Shown here piece by piece: positions 23,921 through 32,885 of a stretch of DNA of 64,000 bases (its first letter is position 1; each line of letters opens with the position of its first letter). The notes below the pieces were generated by a model that saw only the letters and a list, made by a program, of their open reading frames with translations, ran no database searches and was not told where the DNA came from. The stretch is from Sporichthya polymorpha DSM 43042 (lineage in GTDB: Bacteria; Actinomycetota; Actinomycetes; Sporichthyales; Sporichthyaceae), in NCBI RefSeq assembly GCF_000384115.1, contig NZ_KB913029.1, positions 3,199,057 to 3,263,056 on the forward strand, given 5' to 3'. A program made the translations under genes and the position numbers.

Positions 23921-24711
23921 CAGACGATGTCCACGATGCGGCGGGCGTCGTCGTTCTCCACCAGCGCCTCGGCAACGAGCTCGGCGTGGGTGCGCCAGTG
24001 CGCCTCGGTGCCGTCGGCGTCGCCGGCCTCGATGAGCCGGATCAGCTTGGCGTGCGCGCGGTTCGCAATGCCGAGGTTGCGCAGGTGGGCCTCGTGATCG
24101 GAGGGGTCGGAGCCTTCGGACAGCCGCAGGTCCTGGTGCCGCTGCACCACCGACTGCACGAGCGCGAACGTGGTTGCCAACGTGATGTTGCCGGACAGTT
24201 CGACGACGGCGTCGTGGAAGTCCAGTGCCGCGCGGCCGGCGGCGACGGCGTCGCCGGAGGCGATGGCCTGCTTCTCGGTGTCGAGGGCGGCGCGCAGCTT
24301 GTCGAGGGCGGCCTTGCGGTCCTCGGCCTCCGCGAGCAGCCGTGCGGCCGGGGGCTCGATCACCGCCCGCGTCCGTTCCAGGTCGAGCAGCGTCGTGCCG
24401 CGCAGCTGCATGAGCACGCCCGCGTAGTTGGCGGCGACGTCGGTCGACGGCAGCGTCACCCGCGCGCCCTGGGTCCGGGCGGAGAGGCTGATCAGGTTCT
24501 CGGACGCGAGTACCCGCAGCGCCTCACGCAGCGTCGGGCGCGAGATGCCGTAGCGCTCCAGCAGCACGGTCCCGGGCGGGAGGAGCTCGCCGTCGGCGAA
24601 GGTGCCGGACGCGATCTCGCGGCGCAGGTCGTCGGCGACGAGGTCGGCGGCCTTGGGCAGACTGACGCGTCGACGTGCGGACCCGAAGGTCGTTCCCTGC
24701 CGGCCCGTCAT
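23920..24711 (-). CDS. FadR-type GntR family regulator (FCD domain), 2
   Basis: 263 aa from the ATG at 24711; ATGs at 24720 and 24741 are alternatives and none has a clear ribosome site, so a leaderless start is possible. DNA-binding part: VADDLRREIASGTFADGELLPPGTVLLERYGISRPTLREALRVLASENLISL. FCD part: ERTRAVIEPPAARLLAE, ALDFHDAVVELSGN and HAKLIRLIEAGDADGTEAHWRTHAE. It shares the overall design and some sequence with its downstream partner, so they are likely duplicates. A GGGAA/TTCCC palindrome and an AATCAT-like element lie at its start, suggesting autoregulation. Confidence 0.9.
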   Translation of the reverse strand: MTGRQGTTFGSARRRVSLPKAADLVADDLRREIASGTFADGELLPPGTVLLERYGISRPTLREALRVLASENLISLSARTQGARVTLPSTDVAANYAGVLMQLRGTTLLDLERTRAVIEPPAARLLAEAEDRKAALDKLRAALDTEKQAIASGDAVAAGRAALDFHDAVVELSGNITLATTFALVQSVVQRHQDLRLSEGSDPSDHEAHLRNLGIANRAHAKLIRLIEAGDADGTEAHWRTHAELVAEALVENDDARRIVDIV

Positions 24712-24732
24712 GCGTCGCATTGTGCCAAGAGG

Positions 24733-24746
24733 GGGAACCATTTCCC
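24733..24746. promoter_or_regulatory. GGGAA-N4-TTCCC palindrome at the GntR gene start
   Basis: GGGAACCATTTCCC is a 5-bp inverted repeat, and its reverse strand GGGAAATGGTTCCC nearly equals the palindrome at 2015-2029. It overlaps the earliest possible start of the GntR gene and partly matches the AATCATTTCC element (ACCATTTCCC). Candidate autoregulatory operator. Confidence 0.4.
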
Positions 24747-24785
24747 ATTCACCTCGCGTGTGACGTGGCCCGGGCCGGGTGGTGG

Positions 24786-25592
24786 TCAGAACGTCGAACC
24801 ACCGTCGACCGGCAACCAGGCCCCGTTGACGTAGGACGCGTCGTCGGAGATCAGCCAGGCGATCGCGGCCCCGACCTCGTCCGGCTGCCCGAGTCGGCCG
24901 CCCCACGTGCACTGGGAGTACTTCGTGTTGACGTAGTCGAAGAACTGCTCGTCGTCCCAGCCGTGCTCGGCCATCGCGGCCGCCTTGCGCCGCGCCACCG
25001 CGTCGGAGGAGACCATGCCCGGCATGACCGCGTTCGTCCGGATCCCGCGAGCGCCGAACTCCTTCGCCAGATTCTTCGTCAGGTGAGCGAGCGCCAGTTT
25101 CTGCGAGGAGTAGTGCGGCATCATCGGCAGGTAGTGCCGGCTCGACATGGCCGACACGTTGACGATCGCCCCACCGCCGTCGAGCAGGTGGGGGAGCGCC
25201 GCGCGGCACGTCCGCACCGCGTAGAGCAGCACCGCGTCGAACGCCCGTTGCCAGTGACCGTCGTCGGTCTCCAGGAACCCGCCGTCCACCGGCTCGCACA
25301 GCCCGACCGCGTTGACCAGACCGTCGAGCCCGCCCCAGCGCTGAAGGGGTGCGTCGACGGCGGTGACCACCGCGGCGGGGTCGGTCACGTCGGTCGGGAC
25401 GGTGAGGACGTCCACCGCGCCGGCAGCGGAGACGTCCTTCGCGACGGCGTCGAGATCGGCCGGCGTCCGGGCCACGAGCGCCACGCGCGCACCGCCGGAT
25501 GCGAGCCGCAACGCCGCGGCGCGTCCCATGCCCTGGCTCGCGCCGACGACGAGAATCCGAGGTGCGGAGCGTCCGGCCACAGTGAGGCTCAT
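24786..25592 (-). CDS. Short-chain dehydrogenase/reductase (SDR)
   Basis: 268 aa, classical SDR. Cofactor motif VVGASQGMGRAAAL at about 15-28, VNAVG in place of NNAG, catalytic Ser in VNVSAMSS and the Tyr-x3-Lys as HYSSQKLALAH. The C-terminal PVDGGSTF is typical. It probably oxidises a hydroxyl or hydroxyacyl-CoA. The ATG at 25592 follows GCGAGGAGAG. Divergent from the carboxylase operon with a shared control region. Confidence 0.92.
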   Translation of the reverse strand: MSLTVAGRSAPRILVVGASQGMGRAAALRLASGGARVALVARTPADLDAVAKDVSAAGAVDVLTVPTDVTDPAAVVTAVDAPLQRWGGLDGLVNAVGLCEPVDGGFLETDDGHWQRAFDAVLLYAVRTCRAALPHLLDGGGAIVNVSAMSSRHYLPMMPHYSSQKLALAHLTKNLAKEFGARGIRTNAVMPGMVSSDAVARRKAAAMAEHGWDDEQFFDYVNTKYSQCTWGGRLGQPDEVGAAIAWLISDDASYVNGAWLPVDGGSTF

Positions 25593-25681
25593 GGGCTCTC
25601 TCCTCGCTCGACAAATCTTCCGGAGGTCGGCATCATGAGTAAATCATCTCCACTTGAGGGCGGCCAGAGGAGGCAGCAACC
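25593..25681. promoter_or_regulatory. Divergent SDR/carboxylase promoter with AATCAT-type element
   Basis: The 89-base gap holds TAAATCATCTCCACTTGAG at 25640-25658. The core AAATCATCTCCACT matches 40677-40690 (AAATCATCTACAGT) and 54074-54087 (AAATCATATTCACT). The site is about 24 bases upstream of the carboxylase GTG and about 47 upstream of the SDR start. Ribosome site AGAGGAGG lies at 25667-25674. Confidence 0.55.
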
Positions 25682-27265
25682 GTGCCGGTTCTGACCTCCG
25701 CCCTGGACGTGCGGTCCGAGGGTTATCTGGCCGCGCGCGAGGCCGCGCAGGCCGTCCTGGACGCCCACGCCGAGCAGCTGTCGATCGCCGCCGCGGGCGG
25801 TGGCGCGAAGGCCCAGGAGCGGCTGCGTTCGCGCGGCAAGCTCCCCGTCCGCGACCGCGTCGCGCTCCTGCTCGACCGCGCCGGCGCCTTCCTCGAACTC
25901 TCGCCGATCGCCGGTTGGGGCTCCGACGACCCCCTCGGCGGCGGCATGGTCACCGGCATCGGCCAGGTCCGCGGCCGCTGGGTGATGGTCGTCGCCAACG
26001 ACCCGACGCAGCGCGGCGGCTCGCTCTCCCCGACCTCGGTCGCGAAGACGCTGCGCGCGATGGAGGTGGCGCGCTCGAACCGGTTGCCGGTCGTGCTGCT
26101 CGTCGAGAGCGGGGGCGCCGACCTGCCGAAGCAGGCGGACATCTTCGTCCCCGGCGGCGAGCAGTTCCGCCGGCTCGCGCAGCTCTCCCGCGCCGGCATC
26201 CCGACGATCGCCGCGGTGTTCGGCTCGTCGACCGCCGGTGGCGCGTACCTGCCCGGCATGAGCGACTACACGGTGCTGGTCAAGGAGCGCGCGCAGGTCT
26301 TCCTCGGCGGCCCGCCGCTGGTGAAGATGGCGATCGACGAGGACGTCGACGAGGAGACTCTCGGCGGCGCGGACATGCACGCGCGCGTCTCCGGGCTCGC
26401 CGACTACCTCGCGCTCGACGAGGCGGATGCCATCCGGCTGACGCGCGAGATCGTCGGCCGCCTGCCCGACGCCCGCCGCGCGCCGGGGGGACCGCCGCCG
26501 GCGTACGACCCCGACGAGCTGCTCGGCGTCGTGCCCGCGGACATCCGCGTCCCGTTCGACATGCGTGAAGTCCTCGCCCGCTTCGTCGACGGCTCGGAGT
26601 TCGAGGAGTTCAAGGGCCCGTACGGCTCCAACCTGGTCTGCGGCTGGACGTCGCTGCACGGTATGCCGCTCGCGGTGCTCGCGAACAACGGCGTGCTGTT
26701 CAACGAGGAGTCGCAGAAGGGCGCGCAGTTCATCCAGCTCGTCGAGCGCCAGGGCGTCCCGCTCCTGTTCTGCCAGAACATCACCGGCTTCATGATCGGC
26801 TCCGAGCGCGAGAAGCGCGGCATCATCAAGGACGGCGCGAAGCTGATCAACGCCGTCTCGAACGTCGACGTCCCGAAGCTGACGCTGATGGTCGGCGCCT
26901 CGTACGGCGCCGGCAACTACGCGATGGCCGGGAAGGCGTACGAGCCGCGGCTGGTGCTGAGCTGGCCGTCGCACCGCATCGCGGTCATGGGCGGGCGGCA
27001 GCTCGCCGGTGTGATGTCGATCGTGCGCCGCCGGTCAGCGGAGTCCCGCGGTGAGCCGTACGACGAGGCCGCCGACGCGGCCGTCTGCGCGGCGACGGAG
27101 CGTCAGATCGACGAGGAGTCCTCCCCGCTCTACGCCACGGGCCGGCTCTGGGACGACGGGATGATCGACCCGCGCATGACGCGGAATGCCCTCGGGGTCG
27201 CGCTCTCCGCGGCGACGCAGACCGAGACCGTCCCGTCCCCGGACTACGGGGTGTGGCGGCACTGA
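25682..27265 (+). CDS. Acyl-CoA carboxylase beta (carboxyltransferase) subunit, methylcrotonyl-CoA carboxylase-like
   Basis: 527 aa from GTG at 25682 after AGAGGAGGCAGCAACC. It has the two crotonase-like carboxyltransferase halves. Landmarks: RGGSLSPTSVAKTLRAMEVA, LVESGGADLPKQADIFVPGG, VFGSSTAGGAYLPGMSDY, LANNGVLFNEESQKGAQFIQL, LFCQNITGFMIG and MVGASYGAGNYAMAGKAYEPRL. These are the patterns of methylcrotonyl- or geranyl-CoA carboxylase beta subunits rather than propionyl-CoA carboxylase. It transfers CO2 from biotin to a branched enoyl-CoA. The stop overlaps the alpha gene start. Confidence 0.92.
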   Translation: MPVLTSALDVRSEGYLAAREAAQAVLDAHAEQLSIAAAGGGAKAQERLRSRGKLPVRDRVALLLDRAGAFLELSPIAGWGSDDPLGGGMVTGIGQVRGRWVMVVANDPTQRGGSLSPTSVAKTLRAMEVARSNRLPVVLLVESGGADLPKQADIFVPGGEQFRRLAQLSRAGIPTIAAVFGSSTAGGAYLPGMSDYTVLVKERAQVFLGGPPLVKMAIDEDVDEETLGGADMHARVSGLADYLALDEADAIRLTREIVGRLPDARRAPGGPPPAYDPDELLGVVPADIRVPFDMREVLARFVDGSEFEEFKGPYGSNLVCGWTSLHGMPLAVLANNGVLFNEESQKGAQFIQLVERQGVPLLFCQNITGFMIGSEREKRGIIKDGAKLINAVSNVDVPKLTLMVGASYGAGNYAMAGKAYEPRLVLSWPSHRIAVMGGRQLAGVMSIVRRRSAESRGEPYDEAADAAVCAATERQIDEESSPLYATGRLWDDGMIDPRMTRNALGVALSAATQTETVPSPDYGVWRH

Positions 27266-29274
27266 TGGCGCTCACCTCTCTTCTCATCGCCAACCGGGGC
27301 GAGATCGCCCGGCGGATCACCCGCGCGGCCCGGGCCCGTGGACTGCGCGTGGTCGCGGTCTGCTCCCGGGCCGACGCCACCGCGCCGTTCGTGCGCGAGG
27401 CCGACACCACGGTCCTGCTCCCCGGCGACACCCTCGCCGAGACCTACCTGAACATCGAGGCGATCGTCGCCGCCGCCCGGGAGGCGGGCGTCGACGCGAT
27501 CCACCCCGGCTACGGCTTCCTCGCCGAGAACGCCGACTTCGCGGCGGCCGTGACCGCCGCGGGGCTGACCTACCTCGGGCCGAGCGCCGAGACCGTCGCG
27601 CTGATGGGCTCGAAGGTCGCCGCGAAGGACGCGGCCCGCGCCGCGGATGTGCCCGTGCTGCCGGACGCCGTGATCGGCGCCGACGTGAGCGAGGCGGACC
27701 TGCTCGCGGCGGGGGAGTCCGTCGGGTTCCCGATGCTCGTCAAGGCCAGCGCCGGTGGCGGCGGCCGGGGCATGCGACCGGTGGCCGCGGCGGGCGAATT
27801 GGTCGCTGCCGTGTCCGCCGCCCGGAGCGAGGCGCTGGCCGCCTTCGGTGACGGCACCGTGTTCCTCGAGCGGTACCTCGCGTCCGCCCGGCATGTCGAG
27901 GTGCAGGTGATCGCGGACCGGCACGGCAACGTGTTTGTCCTCGGCGACCGCGAGTGCTCGGTCCAGCGCCGGCACCAGAAGCTGATCGAGGAGGCCCCGG
28001 CGGTCTGCATCCCGGGCGCGGTGCGGGAGACGATCGCCGCCGCGGCCGCGCGGTTGACCTCGAAGATCGGTTACGAGGGCGTCGGGACGTGCGAGTTCCT
28101 CGTGGAAGGGTCCGACGCATACTTCCTCGAGATGAACACGCGCCTGCAGGTCGAGCACACCGTGACCGAGGAGGTCACCGGGCTCGACCTGGTCGATCTG
28201 CAGTTCGCGGTCGCGACGGGGGAGCGCCTGAACCTGACGCCGGATCAGCTGGAGCCGCGCGGCGTCGCGGTCCAGGCCCGGCTCTGTGCCGAGGACCCGG
28301 CGGCGGGCTGGGTGCCGAGCACCGGCACGGTCTGGCGGTACCGGCACCCGGAGGCGCCGTGGTTGCGCGGCGAGCACGGCATCACCGAGGGCGACACCGT
28401 CACGCCCGCGTACGACTCCATGATCGCGAAGGTCATCGCGTCCGGCCCGACGCGCGCGATCGCGCTGGCGCGACTGGCCGACGCCCTCGCCCGCGCCGAG
28501 GTCGCGGGCGTCGAGACCAACCGGCTCGCGCTCGCGGCGGTCCTGCGGCACCCGGTGTACGTGACAGGGACCGAGGTCGACACCTCCTTCCTCGAGAAGT
28601 ACCCCGAGGTCACCGCCGCCCCCGCGCCGACGACGGCCGAGCTCGCCGCCGCGGCGCTGGGGCTGCTCGCCGACGAGACCGTCGCGGACGCGATCGTCCC
28701 GACCCTGCCCACCTCGTGGCGCTGGGGCGTCCAGCCGGCCCGGGAGCTCGAGCTCGTCGTCGACGGCGAGCCCCTCCCCGTCCGCCTCACCCCCGTCGCC
28801 GACCGGTACTGGAGCCTTGAGGTGGTCCCGAATCCCGCAGAGGTGGAGGTGATCGCGGACCGGTCGGAGGGGCGCGAGCGGACGCTCCTGCTGCGGGTCG
28901 GGTCCGAGATCGCGGAGTGGACGGTCGCGCGGCGGGGGCCGGCGCGGGACATCGAGCCCGACGAGGTGGTGGTCCGCGGGAACGGACGGGCGATCGCGCT
29001 CGGCGTCGCGCCGCGGTTCCGGACCGGGCGGCACGACACCGCGGCCACCGGGCCGGTGTCGTCGCTGCCGGGCACCGTCGTCGAGGTCCGTGTCGGCGAG
29101 GGCGAGACGGTCGCCGCCGGCACCGTGCTGGCCGTCGTCGAGGCCATGAAGATGCAGCACCCGATCACCGCGCCGTACGACGCGGTCGTGACGCGCGTCC
29201 TGGTGACGCCGGGTCAGGCGGTGGAGGCGCACCAGCTGCTGCTGGAGCTGACGGAGACGGAGGAGGCCGGGTGA
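27265..29274 (+). CDS. Acyl-CoA carboxylase alpha subunit (biotin carboxylase + biotin carrier)
   Basis: 669 aa. The biotin carboxylase domain starts LLIANRGEIARRITRAARARGLRVVAV. The ATP-grasp loop KASAGGGGRGM is near 165, then HVEVQVIADRHGNV, RECSVQRRHQKLIEEAP and EMNTRLQVEHTVTEEVTG. The C-terminal biotinyl domain has VEAMKMQHP with the biotin-accepting Lys at about 629. The ATG at 27265 overlaps the beta stop (TGATG). With the beta subunit it forms a full acyl-CoA carboxylase of the leucine or acyclic-isoprenoid type. Confidence 0.94.
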   Translation: MALTSLLIANRGEIARRITRAARARGLRVVAVCSRADATAPFVREADTTVLLPGDTLAETYLNIEAIVAAAREAGVDAIHPGYGFLAENADFAAAVTAAGLTYLGPSAETVALMGSKVAAKDAARAADVPVLPDAVIGADVSEADLLAAGESVGFPMLVKASAGGGGRGMRPVAAAGELVAAVSAARSEALAAFGDGTVFLERYLASARHVEVQVIADRHGNVFVLGDRECSVQRRHQKLIEEAPAVCIPGAVRETIAAAAARLTSKIGYEGVGTCEFLVEGSDAYFLEMNTRLQVEHTVTEEVTGLDLVDLQFAVATGERLNLTPDQLEPRGVAVQARLCAEDPAAGWVPSTGTVWRYRHPEAPWLRGEHGITEGDTVTPAYDSMIAKVIASGPTRAIALARLADALARAEVAGVETNRLALAAVLRHPVYVTGTEVDTSFLEKYPEVTAAPAPTTAELAAAALGLLADETVADAIVPTLPTSWRWGVQPARELELVVDGEPLPVRLTPVADRYWSLEVVPNPAEVEVIADRSEGRERTLLLRVGSEIAEWTVARRGPARDIEPDEVVVRGNGRAIALGVAPRFRTGRHDTAATGPVSSLPGTVVEVRVGEGETVAAGTVLAVVEAMKMQHPITAPYDAVVTRVLVTPGQAVEAHQLLLELTETEEAG

Positions 29275-30422
29275 CGTCCCCGTTCACCGCGGAGCACGAG
29301 GCGTTCCGCAAGACGGTGCGCGACTTCCTCGCGAACGAGGTCGCGCCGCACGTCGATGCGTGGGAGGAGGCGGGGATCTTCCCCGCCCGCGAGCTGTTCA
29401 CGAAGTTCGCGAGCATCGGAGCGATCGGGCTGGAGTACGCCGAGGCCGACGGCGGTCAGGGCGCGGACCACTGGTACACCGTCGTGCTCTCCGAGGAACT
29501 GGGGCGGGTCGACGGCAACGCGATCCCGATGGCGTTCAACGTCCAGGCCTATTACGCGACGGCGTCGCTGGCCGAGCACGGCAGCCCCGAACTGAAGGAG
29601 CGCTGGCTCGTCCCGTCGATGTGGGGCGAGCTGGTCGCGGCGATCGCGGTCACCGAGCCCGACGCCGGGTCGGACGTCGCGAACATCCGGACGCGCGCCC
29701 GCCGCGACGGCGACGACTGGGTGATCAACGGCGCGAAGATCTACATCACCAACGGCACCCAGGCCGACTGGCTGTGTCTGCTCGCGCGGACGTCGGACGC
29801 CCCCGGCTACCGGGGGATGAGCCAGATCGTCGTGCCCACGACCACGCCGGGGCTGACCGTCAGCCGCTCGCTGCGCAAGCTCGGCAACAAGGCCTCGGAC
29901 ACCGCGGAGTTGGTCTTCGACAACGTCCGGGTCCCGGTCGCGAACACGATCGGCGAGATCGACCGCGGCTTCGTCCAGCAGATGCATCAGTTCAACCTGG
30001 AACGGTTGACCGCGACCTACCAGGCCGTCGGGCAGATGCAGTTCGCGCTCGAGCGGACCGTCGACTACCTGCGCATCCGGTCGGCGTTCGGCCAGCCGCT
30101 GCTGGCCAACCAGCACCTGCAGTACGTCCTCGCCGAGCTGTTCGCCGAGGTGCAGATTCTGCGGGAATACACGTACTCCTGCGCCGCGAAGTTCGCGGCG
30201 GGGGAGGACATTGCGCAGGTGTCGACGGTCGCGAAGCTCAAGGCCGGCCGCCTGGCGCGGACGGTCGCCGACACGTGCATCCAGTACCACGGGGGCGTGG
30301 GCTACATGGAGGAGACGTGGGTGTCCCGGTACTTCCGGGACGCGCGGCTGCTCTCCATCGGCGGGGGCGCCGACGAGGTGCTCCTGCGGATGCTGTCCAA
30401 GCAGTACGGATTCGACCAGTGA
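29271..30422 (+). CDS. Acyl-CoA dehydrogenase (isovaleryl/citronellyl-CoA type context)
   Basis: 383 aa, full length, from a GTG overlapping the alpha stop. Landmarks: EYAEADGGQG, VTEPDAGSDVANIRTRA, WVINGAKIYITNGTQADW, LRKLGNKASDTAELVFDNVRVP, RSAFGQPLLANQHLQYVLAE and the terminal QYHGGVGYMEETWVSRYFRDARLLSIGGGADEVLLRML. It forms the FAD-dependent alpha,beta double bond that precedes carboxylation and hydration. Gene order carboxylase-beta, alpha, dehydrogenase, hydratase resembles the liu (leucine/isovalerate) module in another order. Confidence 0.92.
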   Translation: MTSPFTAEHEAFRKTVRDFLANEVAPHVDAWEEAGIFPARELFTKFASIGAIGLEYAEADGGQGADHWYTVVLSEELGRVDGNAIPMAFNVQAYYATASLAEHGSPELKERWLVPSMWGELVAAIAVTEPDAGSDVANIRTRARRDGDDWVINGAKIYITNGTQADWLCLLARTSDAPGYRGMSQIVVPTTTPGLTVSRSLRKLGNKASDTAELVFDNVRVPVANTIGEIDRGFVQQMHQFNLERLTATYQAVGQMQFALERTVDYLRIRSAFGQPLLANQHLQYVLAELFAEVQILREYTYSCAAKFAAGEDIAQVSTVAKLKAGRLARTVADTCIQYHGGVGYMEETWVSRYFRDARLLSIGGGADEVLLRMLSKQYGFDQ

Positions 30423-30447
30423 GCATCGACCAGTGAGTGGAGACCCG

Positions 30448-31338
30448 GTGGGCGCAGAGTTCAGCACGGACGACAAGGGCATCGTCCACGTCGACCGCGA
30501 CCCCGTGAGCCACATCGCGCGCATCACCTTCGACAACCCGTCGAAGAAGAACGCGATGAACCTCGACATGGTGAACACGTTGGGCCGGGCGCTCGACGAG
30601 CTCGCCGTCGACGACGACATCAAGGTCGTCGTGCTCCGCGGGACCGGGGGCGTCTTCACCACCGGGGCGGACCTCTCGCAGGCCTACAACTGGTACGCCA
30701 AGGAGGGCGACACGCGCCGGCCGAGCCAGCGGCGCCGCCTCGCCGTTGACCGCGCGGGGCAGCGCATCTTCCACGAGTTCATCGGCTACCCGAAGGTGAC
30801 GATCACCCAGGTCGAGGCCTACGCCTTCGGCGCGGGCCTGGAACTGGCGCTGGCCAGCGACCTCGCGGTGGTCGGGCGCAACGCCAAGCTCGGCATGCCG
30901 GCGACGCGCTTCCTCGGCCCGGTGCTCGGCAACCTGCACCTGTTCTTCCACCGGCTCGGCCCGAACATCACGCGCGACCTGCTCCTGACGGGACGTCAGG
31001 CCATCGCCTCGGAGTACGAGCACGCGCACATCTTCGCTCGCGTTCTCCCGGACGAGGACGTCGCCGCCACGACCGAGGAGCTCGCGGCCCAGGTGGCGCG
31101 GATGCCCGCGGACGGCATCGCGATCGCCAAGGAGGCCTACCGGCTCGTCGAGGGCCAGACCGCCCTCGCGGCGGAGGAGACCTGCGCGTACCTGTTCCAC
31201 AGCTACGGCACCAACCTGCGGTTCGAGGACGACGAGTTCAACTTCGTCAAGGAACGCTCGCGCGCGGGCAGCACCGGGGCCGCCTTCAAGAAGCGTGACG
31301 AGTTCTATGACGGTGGTTCGGGGGGCCGCGGCGAATGA
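30448..31338 (+). CDS. Enoyl-CoA hydratase/isomerase (crotonase family)
   Basis: 296 aa from GTG at 30448, placed 5 bases after GTGGAGAC. An in-frame GTG at 30433 is possible. Landmarks: ARITFDNPSKKNAMNLDMV, VFTTGADLSQAYNW, QVEAYAFGAGLELALASDLAVVGRNAKLGMPATRFL. The GAGLELALASD segment is the second oxyanion-hole half. It differs from short-chain hydratases by the long NWYAKEGDTRRPSQRRRLAVDRAGQRIFHEF insertion. Likely hydrates the carboxylated enoyl-CoA. A GACCAGTGAG duplication (30417 and 30428) lies at the upstream junction. Confidence 0.88.
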   Translation: MGAEFSTDDKGIVHVDRDPVSHIARITFDNPSKKNAMNLDMVNTLGRALDELAVDDDIKVVVLRGTGGVFTTGADLSQAYNWYAKEGDTRRPSQRRRLAVDRAGQRIFHEFIGYPKVTITQVEAYAFGAGLELALASDLAVVGRNAKLGMPATRFLGPVLGNLHLFFHRLGPNITRDLLLTGRQAIASEYEHAHIFARVLPDEDVAATTEELAAQVARMPADGIAIAKEAYRLVEGQTALAAEETCAYLFHSYGTNLRFEDDEFNFVKERSRAGSTGAAFKKRDEFYDGGSGGRGE

Positions 31339-32885
31339 CCACCCCGGCCACCGCTTCGGAGGACGCGCCCGCCTTCGCCCGGAACCTCGCGACGCACCTG
31401 TCCGAGGCACCGGCGGAGATGGAGCTCGTCTTCTACCGCGACCTCGCCTGGAACGCCGACCGCCTGCGCGCCGCGGTGGCGCACCTGCGTGCGGTGTTCG
31501 GCTCGCGGGGTCCGGCGGCGCCGGTGGCCATCGTTCCGCGCAACCACCCGTGGCACATCGCGGCCCTGGCGGCGGCGCTGATCGACGGCCATACCTTGGT
31601 GGTGCTCAGCCCGCTGGAACCGGTCGAGCGTTCGACCGCCGACATCCGCGCGTTCCGTCCGGCCGTCGTCGTCGCGGAGACCGGCGACGCCGGCCCGGAC
31701 CTGCGCGCCGCGGCAGTCGCGGCCGGTTCGACCTTCGTGGAGCTGCCGGTGCCGGGGCAGGGGAGCGCACCGCTGCTGACGCCCGGTCAGGGCGAGCCGC
31801 AGGATCCCGAACCCGGCGTCGCGATCGTGATGCTGACCAGCGGGACGACCGGGCCGGCGAAGCGGGTGTCCGTCCGGTACCGGGACATCGAGGCCGCCCT
31901 GACCGGGATCGATCGGCACTACCTCGGCAAGGTCGTCACCGCGCGGCGGACGGCGCCGGTGATCTGCCCGCTGCTGCCGGTCACGATCACCGGGCTGTGG
32001 GCGCTGATCACCGCGTTGGCCGGGGGCGCCCCGATCGTGCTGATGGACCGCTTCGACCCGGTGCCGTGGTCCGCGCTGGTGCGTCGGCACCGGCCGCGGA
32101 CGCTGAACCTCCCACCGGCGGCGTTGCGGATGATCCTCGACGCCCAGATCCCGGCCGGCGACCTCGCGTCGGTGGCTGCGGTCTGGTCGGGCGCGGCGCC
32201 GCTCGACCCGGCGCTGGCCGACCGCTTCGAGGCGACCTACGGCTTCCCGGTCCTGCAGAGCTACGGGGCGACCGAGTTCACCGGCGGCCTCGCCGGCTGG
32301 AGCCTGGGCGATTGGAAGATCTGGGGCGCGACCAAGCGCCGCAGCGTCGGCCGGCTGCACCCGGGCGTCGCGGGCCGGACGCTGGATCCCGACACCGGCG
32401 CGGAACTGACGGCGGGTGAGACCGGCCGGCTCAGCTTCCGCACTCCGCATTCGGTCGGCGCCGGGCCCGAGGACTGGATCAACACCAACGACCTGGGCCG
32501 CATCGACTCCGACGGGTTCCTGTTCGTCGAGGGTCGCGTGGACGACGTGCTGAACCGCGGCGGGTTCAAGGTCAGTGCGGGCAAGCTCAAGAGCGTCCTC
32601 GAGGAGCACCCGGCGGTCCGCGAGGCCGCGGTCGTCGGCATGCCCGACGAACGGCTCGGCGAGACCCCGGGCGCGTTGGTCGTCCTGCGCGAGGGGCAGG
32701 ACGTCAGCGACGACGACCTCGAGGGCTGGGTTCGCGACCGGCTGCCCCCGTACTACGCGCCCACCGTCCTGCGCCGGTGCGAGGCGATCCCGCGCAACGG
32801 CGCGATGAAGATCGTGCGCCCGGCGGTGCTGGCGCTGCTGAAGAACCCGCAGCCGACGCCGAATCCGACGGAGCCGCGCCCGTGA
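31335..32885 (+). CDS. AMP-dependent acyl-CoA ligase
   Basis: 516 aa. P-loop IVMLTSGTTGPAKRVSVRYRD is near 165-185, then LQSYGATEFTGGLAGW, DWINTNDLGRIDSDGFLFVEGRVDDVLNRGGFKVSAGKLKSVLEEHPAV and the catalytic Lys region RNGAMKIVRPAVL. It adenylates a carboxylic acid and makes the CoA thioester. The N-terminal domain is short. ATGA overlap with the hydratase; the C-terminal tail is Pro-rich (PQPTPNPTEPRP). Substrate unknown, but the next genes are a steroid-like dehydrogenase pair. Confidence 0.9.
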   Translation: MTTPATASEDAPAFARNLATHLSEAPAEMELVFYRDLAWNADRLRAAVAHLRAVFGSRGPAAPVAIVPRNHPWHIAALAAALIDGHTLVVLSPLEPVERSTADIRAFRPAVVVAETGDAGPDLRAAAVAAGSTFVELPVPGQGSAPLLTPGQGEPQDPEPGVAIVMLTSGTTGPAKRVSVRYRDIEAALTGIDRHYLGKVVTARRTAPVICPLLPVTITGLWALITALAGGAPIVLMDRFDPVPWSALVRRHRPRTLNLPPAALRMILDAQIPAGDLASVAAVWSGAAPLDPALADRFEATYGFPVLQSYGATEFTGGLAGWSLGDWKIWGATKRRSVGRLHPGVAGRTLDPDTGAELTAGETGRLSFRTPHSVGAGPEDWINTNDLGRIDSDGFLFVEGRVDDVLNRGGFKVSAGKLKSVLEEHPAVREAAVVGMPDERLGETPGALVVLREGQDVSDDDLEGWVRDRLPPYYAPTVLRRCEAIPRNGAMKIVRPAVLALLKNPQPTPNPTEPRP

